Assembly (NCBI GenBank): GCA_965224575.1
Contig: CBDCZQ010000001.1
Location: 186,001-250,000 of the forward strand
Direction of reading: 5' to 3'
Source: QPIN01 sp965224575
GTDB taxonomy: Bacteria; Pseudomonadota; Gammaproteobacteria; Methylococcales; Methylomonadaceae
DNA: 64,000 nt
Shown here one piece after another: positions 63,457 through 64,000 of the stretch. The stretch's first letter is position 1. The number at the start of each line of letters is the position of its first letter. The notes under the pieces are model-generated. The model ran no database searches. It was not told the origin of the DNA and saw nothing but the letters and a program-made list of their open reading frames with translations. The translations under genes and the position numbers were made by a program.

Positions 63457-63492
63457 GTCGGGCTGCCGTCTTTTTGGCAACCCGACATTTTT
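63457..63492. terminator. Hairpin terminator between queA and the convergent gene
   Basis: GTCGGGCTGCC pairs with GGCAACCCGAC (63476-63486), with one G-T pair, around GTCTTTTT, and ATTTTTCTT follows. It lies immediately after queA and before the end of the minus-strand gene, so it probably serves both. Confidence 0.85.
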
Positions 63493-63493
63493 C

Positions 63494-64000
63494 TTAACCA
63501 CCTAGCAATTCAGTCAACACTAATTGGTGTAATGTTTCAATTTGTTCGGCAGAAATAACAGGCTCAATAAAATTGTAGCTAAGCGTGAGCTGATTTTTAT
63601 AGATACAACTTAAAAAAGCTAAGGCGGGTGGAGTGGTGACTTGGCATACATGGAAAACAGCATTAATTTCTGCACCAGGGAAACTCTGAGTAGGAATGTC
63701 CAGTTTACCTACATCTGAAAACCAGAAGGAACTTCGTTCTTTATCTGTACCATTAGATAATCGCAGGATTTTTCCGTATTCCTTCAAAGATAACCAGCTA
63801 CCGGCCCACATTAAAGGTAGAAAAGCATAATCTAACTTTTGACGAATAACCTCTGTGTTTTGTTGTTTTAAATGTGTAAATAATTTATTTCGGTCTTTAA
63901 TGATTTCTCTTGGGACTTGTGCAAATAAGGCACTAACATGATTGCCTGTCATTGGCGTTATGGCGCGTTGTTTCCTTATATTAAAGGCGTAAGGGGAGCA
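63494..64000 (-). CDS. C-terminal part of an acyltransferase-like protein (WS/DGAT or condensation-domain superfamily)
   Basis: The minus-strand frame is open from the stop at 63494 to the window edge, so the start lies beyond 64000. The visible 168 residues include AITPMTGNHVSALFAQVPREI, an MWAGSWLSL segment, and SFWFSDVGKLDIPTQSFPGAEINAV (as two adjoining motifs). This order (GNxVS...P, then an FSDVGK/SNV-type turn with an INAV-like strand) resembles the C-terminal half of wax-ester synthase/diacylglycerol acyltransferase or related condensation-domain proteins. The catalytic HHxxxDG motif would be upstream and cannot be seen. Identification is tentative. Confidence 0.5.
   Translation of the reverse strand, partial: CSPYAFNIRKQRAITPMTGNHVSALFAQVPREIIKDRNKLFTHLKQQNTEVIRQKLDYAFLPLMWAGSWLSLKEYGKILRLSNGTDKERSSFWFSDVGKLDIPTQSFPGAEINAVFHVCQVTTPPALAFLSCIYKNQLTLSYNFIEPVISAEQIETLHQLVLTELLGG

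Noticed and set aside
1..64000. CRISPR array or intact insertion sequence
   Set aside because: No regularly spaced repeat series and no transposase-like ORF were seen on either strand; only MITE-like and short inverted repeats are present.

Overview
The window reads as AT-rich chromosome of a gammaproteobacterium. Conserved gammaproteobacterial gene orders are easy to recognise: secD-secF; ndk-rlmN-pilW ... hisS-yfgM-bamB-der; tig-clpP-clpX-lon-hupB-(tRNA-Val, tRNA-Asp)-ppiD. Two tandem genes of the methylene-tetrahydromethanopterin dehydrogenase (MtdB) family point to a methylotroph with the tetrahydromethanopterin C1 pathway. Together with an NAD-type isocitrate dehydrogenase and VPLPA-CTERM/exopolysaccharide genes, this suggests a type I methanotroph or close relative (Methylococcales). 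No methane monooxygenase or methanol dehydrogenase gene lies in the window, so methane oxidation itself is inference.

Region 1 (0-18.8 kb) is housekeeping: protein export, nucleotide and tRNA/rRNA modification, outer-membrane assembly, ribosome assembly, peroxide defence, and the trigger factor/ClpXP/Lon/HU/PpiD protein-quality block with three tRNA genes. rodZ and ispG, usually found between pilW and hisS, are absent. Region 2 (18.8-28.7 kb) holds a motAB pair on the minus strand, the two mtdB-like genes, isocitrate dehydrogenase, 5-formyl-THF cyclo-ligase abutting carboxynorspermidine decarboxylase, an HDOD protein and a REC-like/GGDEF/EAL protein. Region 3 (28.7-36 kb) is mrcB-lolA-rarA, then about 1 kb of apparently gene-free sequence with a clear 160-bp MITE, then a DUF485/ActP acetate symporter pair.

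Region 4 (36.4-47.6 kb) is an exopolysaccharide cluster of the type linked to PEP-CTERM/exosortase systems: initiating sugar transferase, a VPLPA-CTERM protein preceded by a cyclic-di-GMP-I (GEMM-I) riboswitch, Wza-like export protein, outer-membrane beta-barrel, Wzz-like protein, tyrosine autokinase, ExeA-like ATPase, MBOAT acyltransferase and an SGNH-like protein. Region 5 (47.7-48.9 kb) has several small unrecognised ORFs and a small membrane protein. Region 6 (49-62.4 kb) is a sensory locus: two paralogous REC/HD-GYP response regulators, a porin, and two paralogous hybrid histidine kinases. One kinase is a 2270-residue protein whose sensory part carries an NMT1/THI5-like domain, four BvgS-type periplasmic binding domains and a Cache-like domain. 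queA and the end of an acyltransferase-like gene close the window.

A common thread of the second half is cyclic-di-GMP. The window holds one probable EAL phosphodiesterase, two probable HD-GYP phosphodiesterases with receiver domains next to large solute-sensing kinases, and a c-di-GMP riboswitch in front of a surface-sorted protein inside the exopolysaccharide cluster. The most unusual items are the multi-domain kinase with its duplicated partner module and the riboswitch-controlled VPLPA-CTERM gene. Several inverted-repeat elements remain unexplained.
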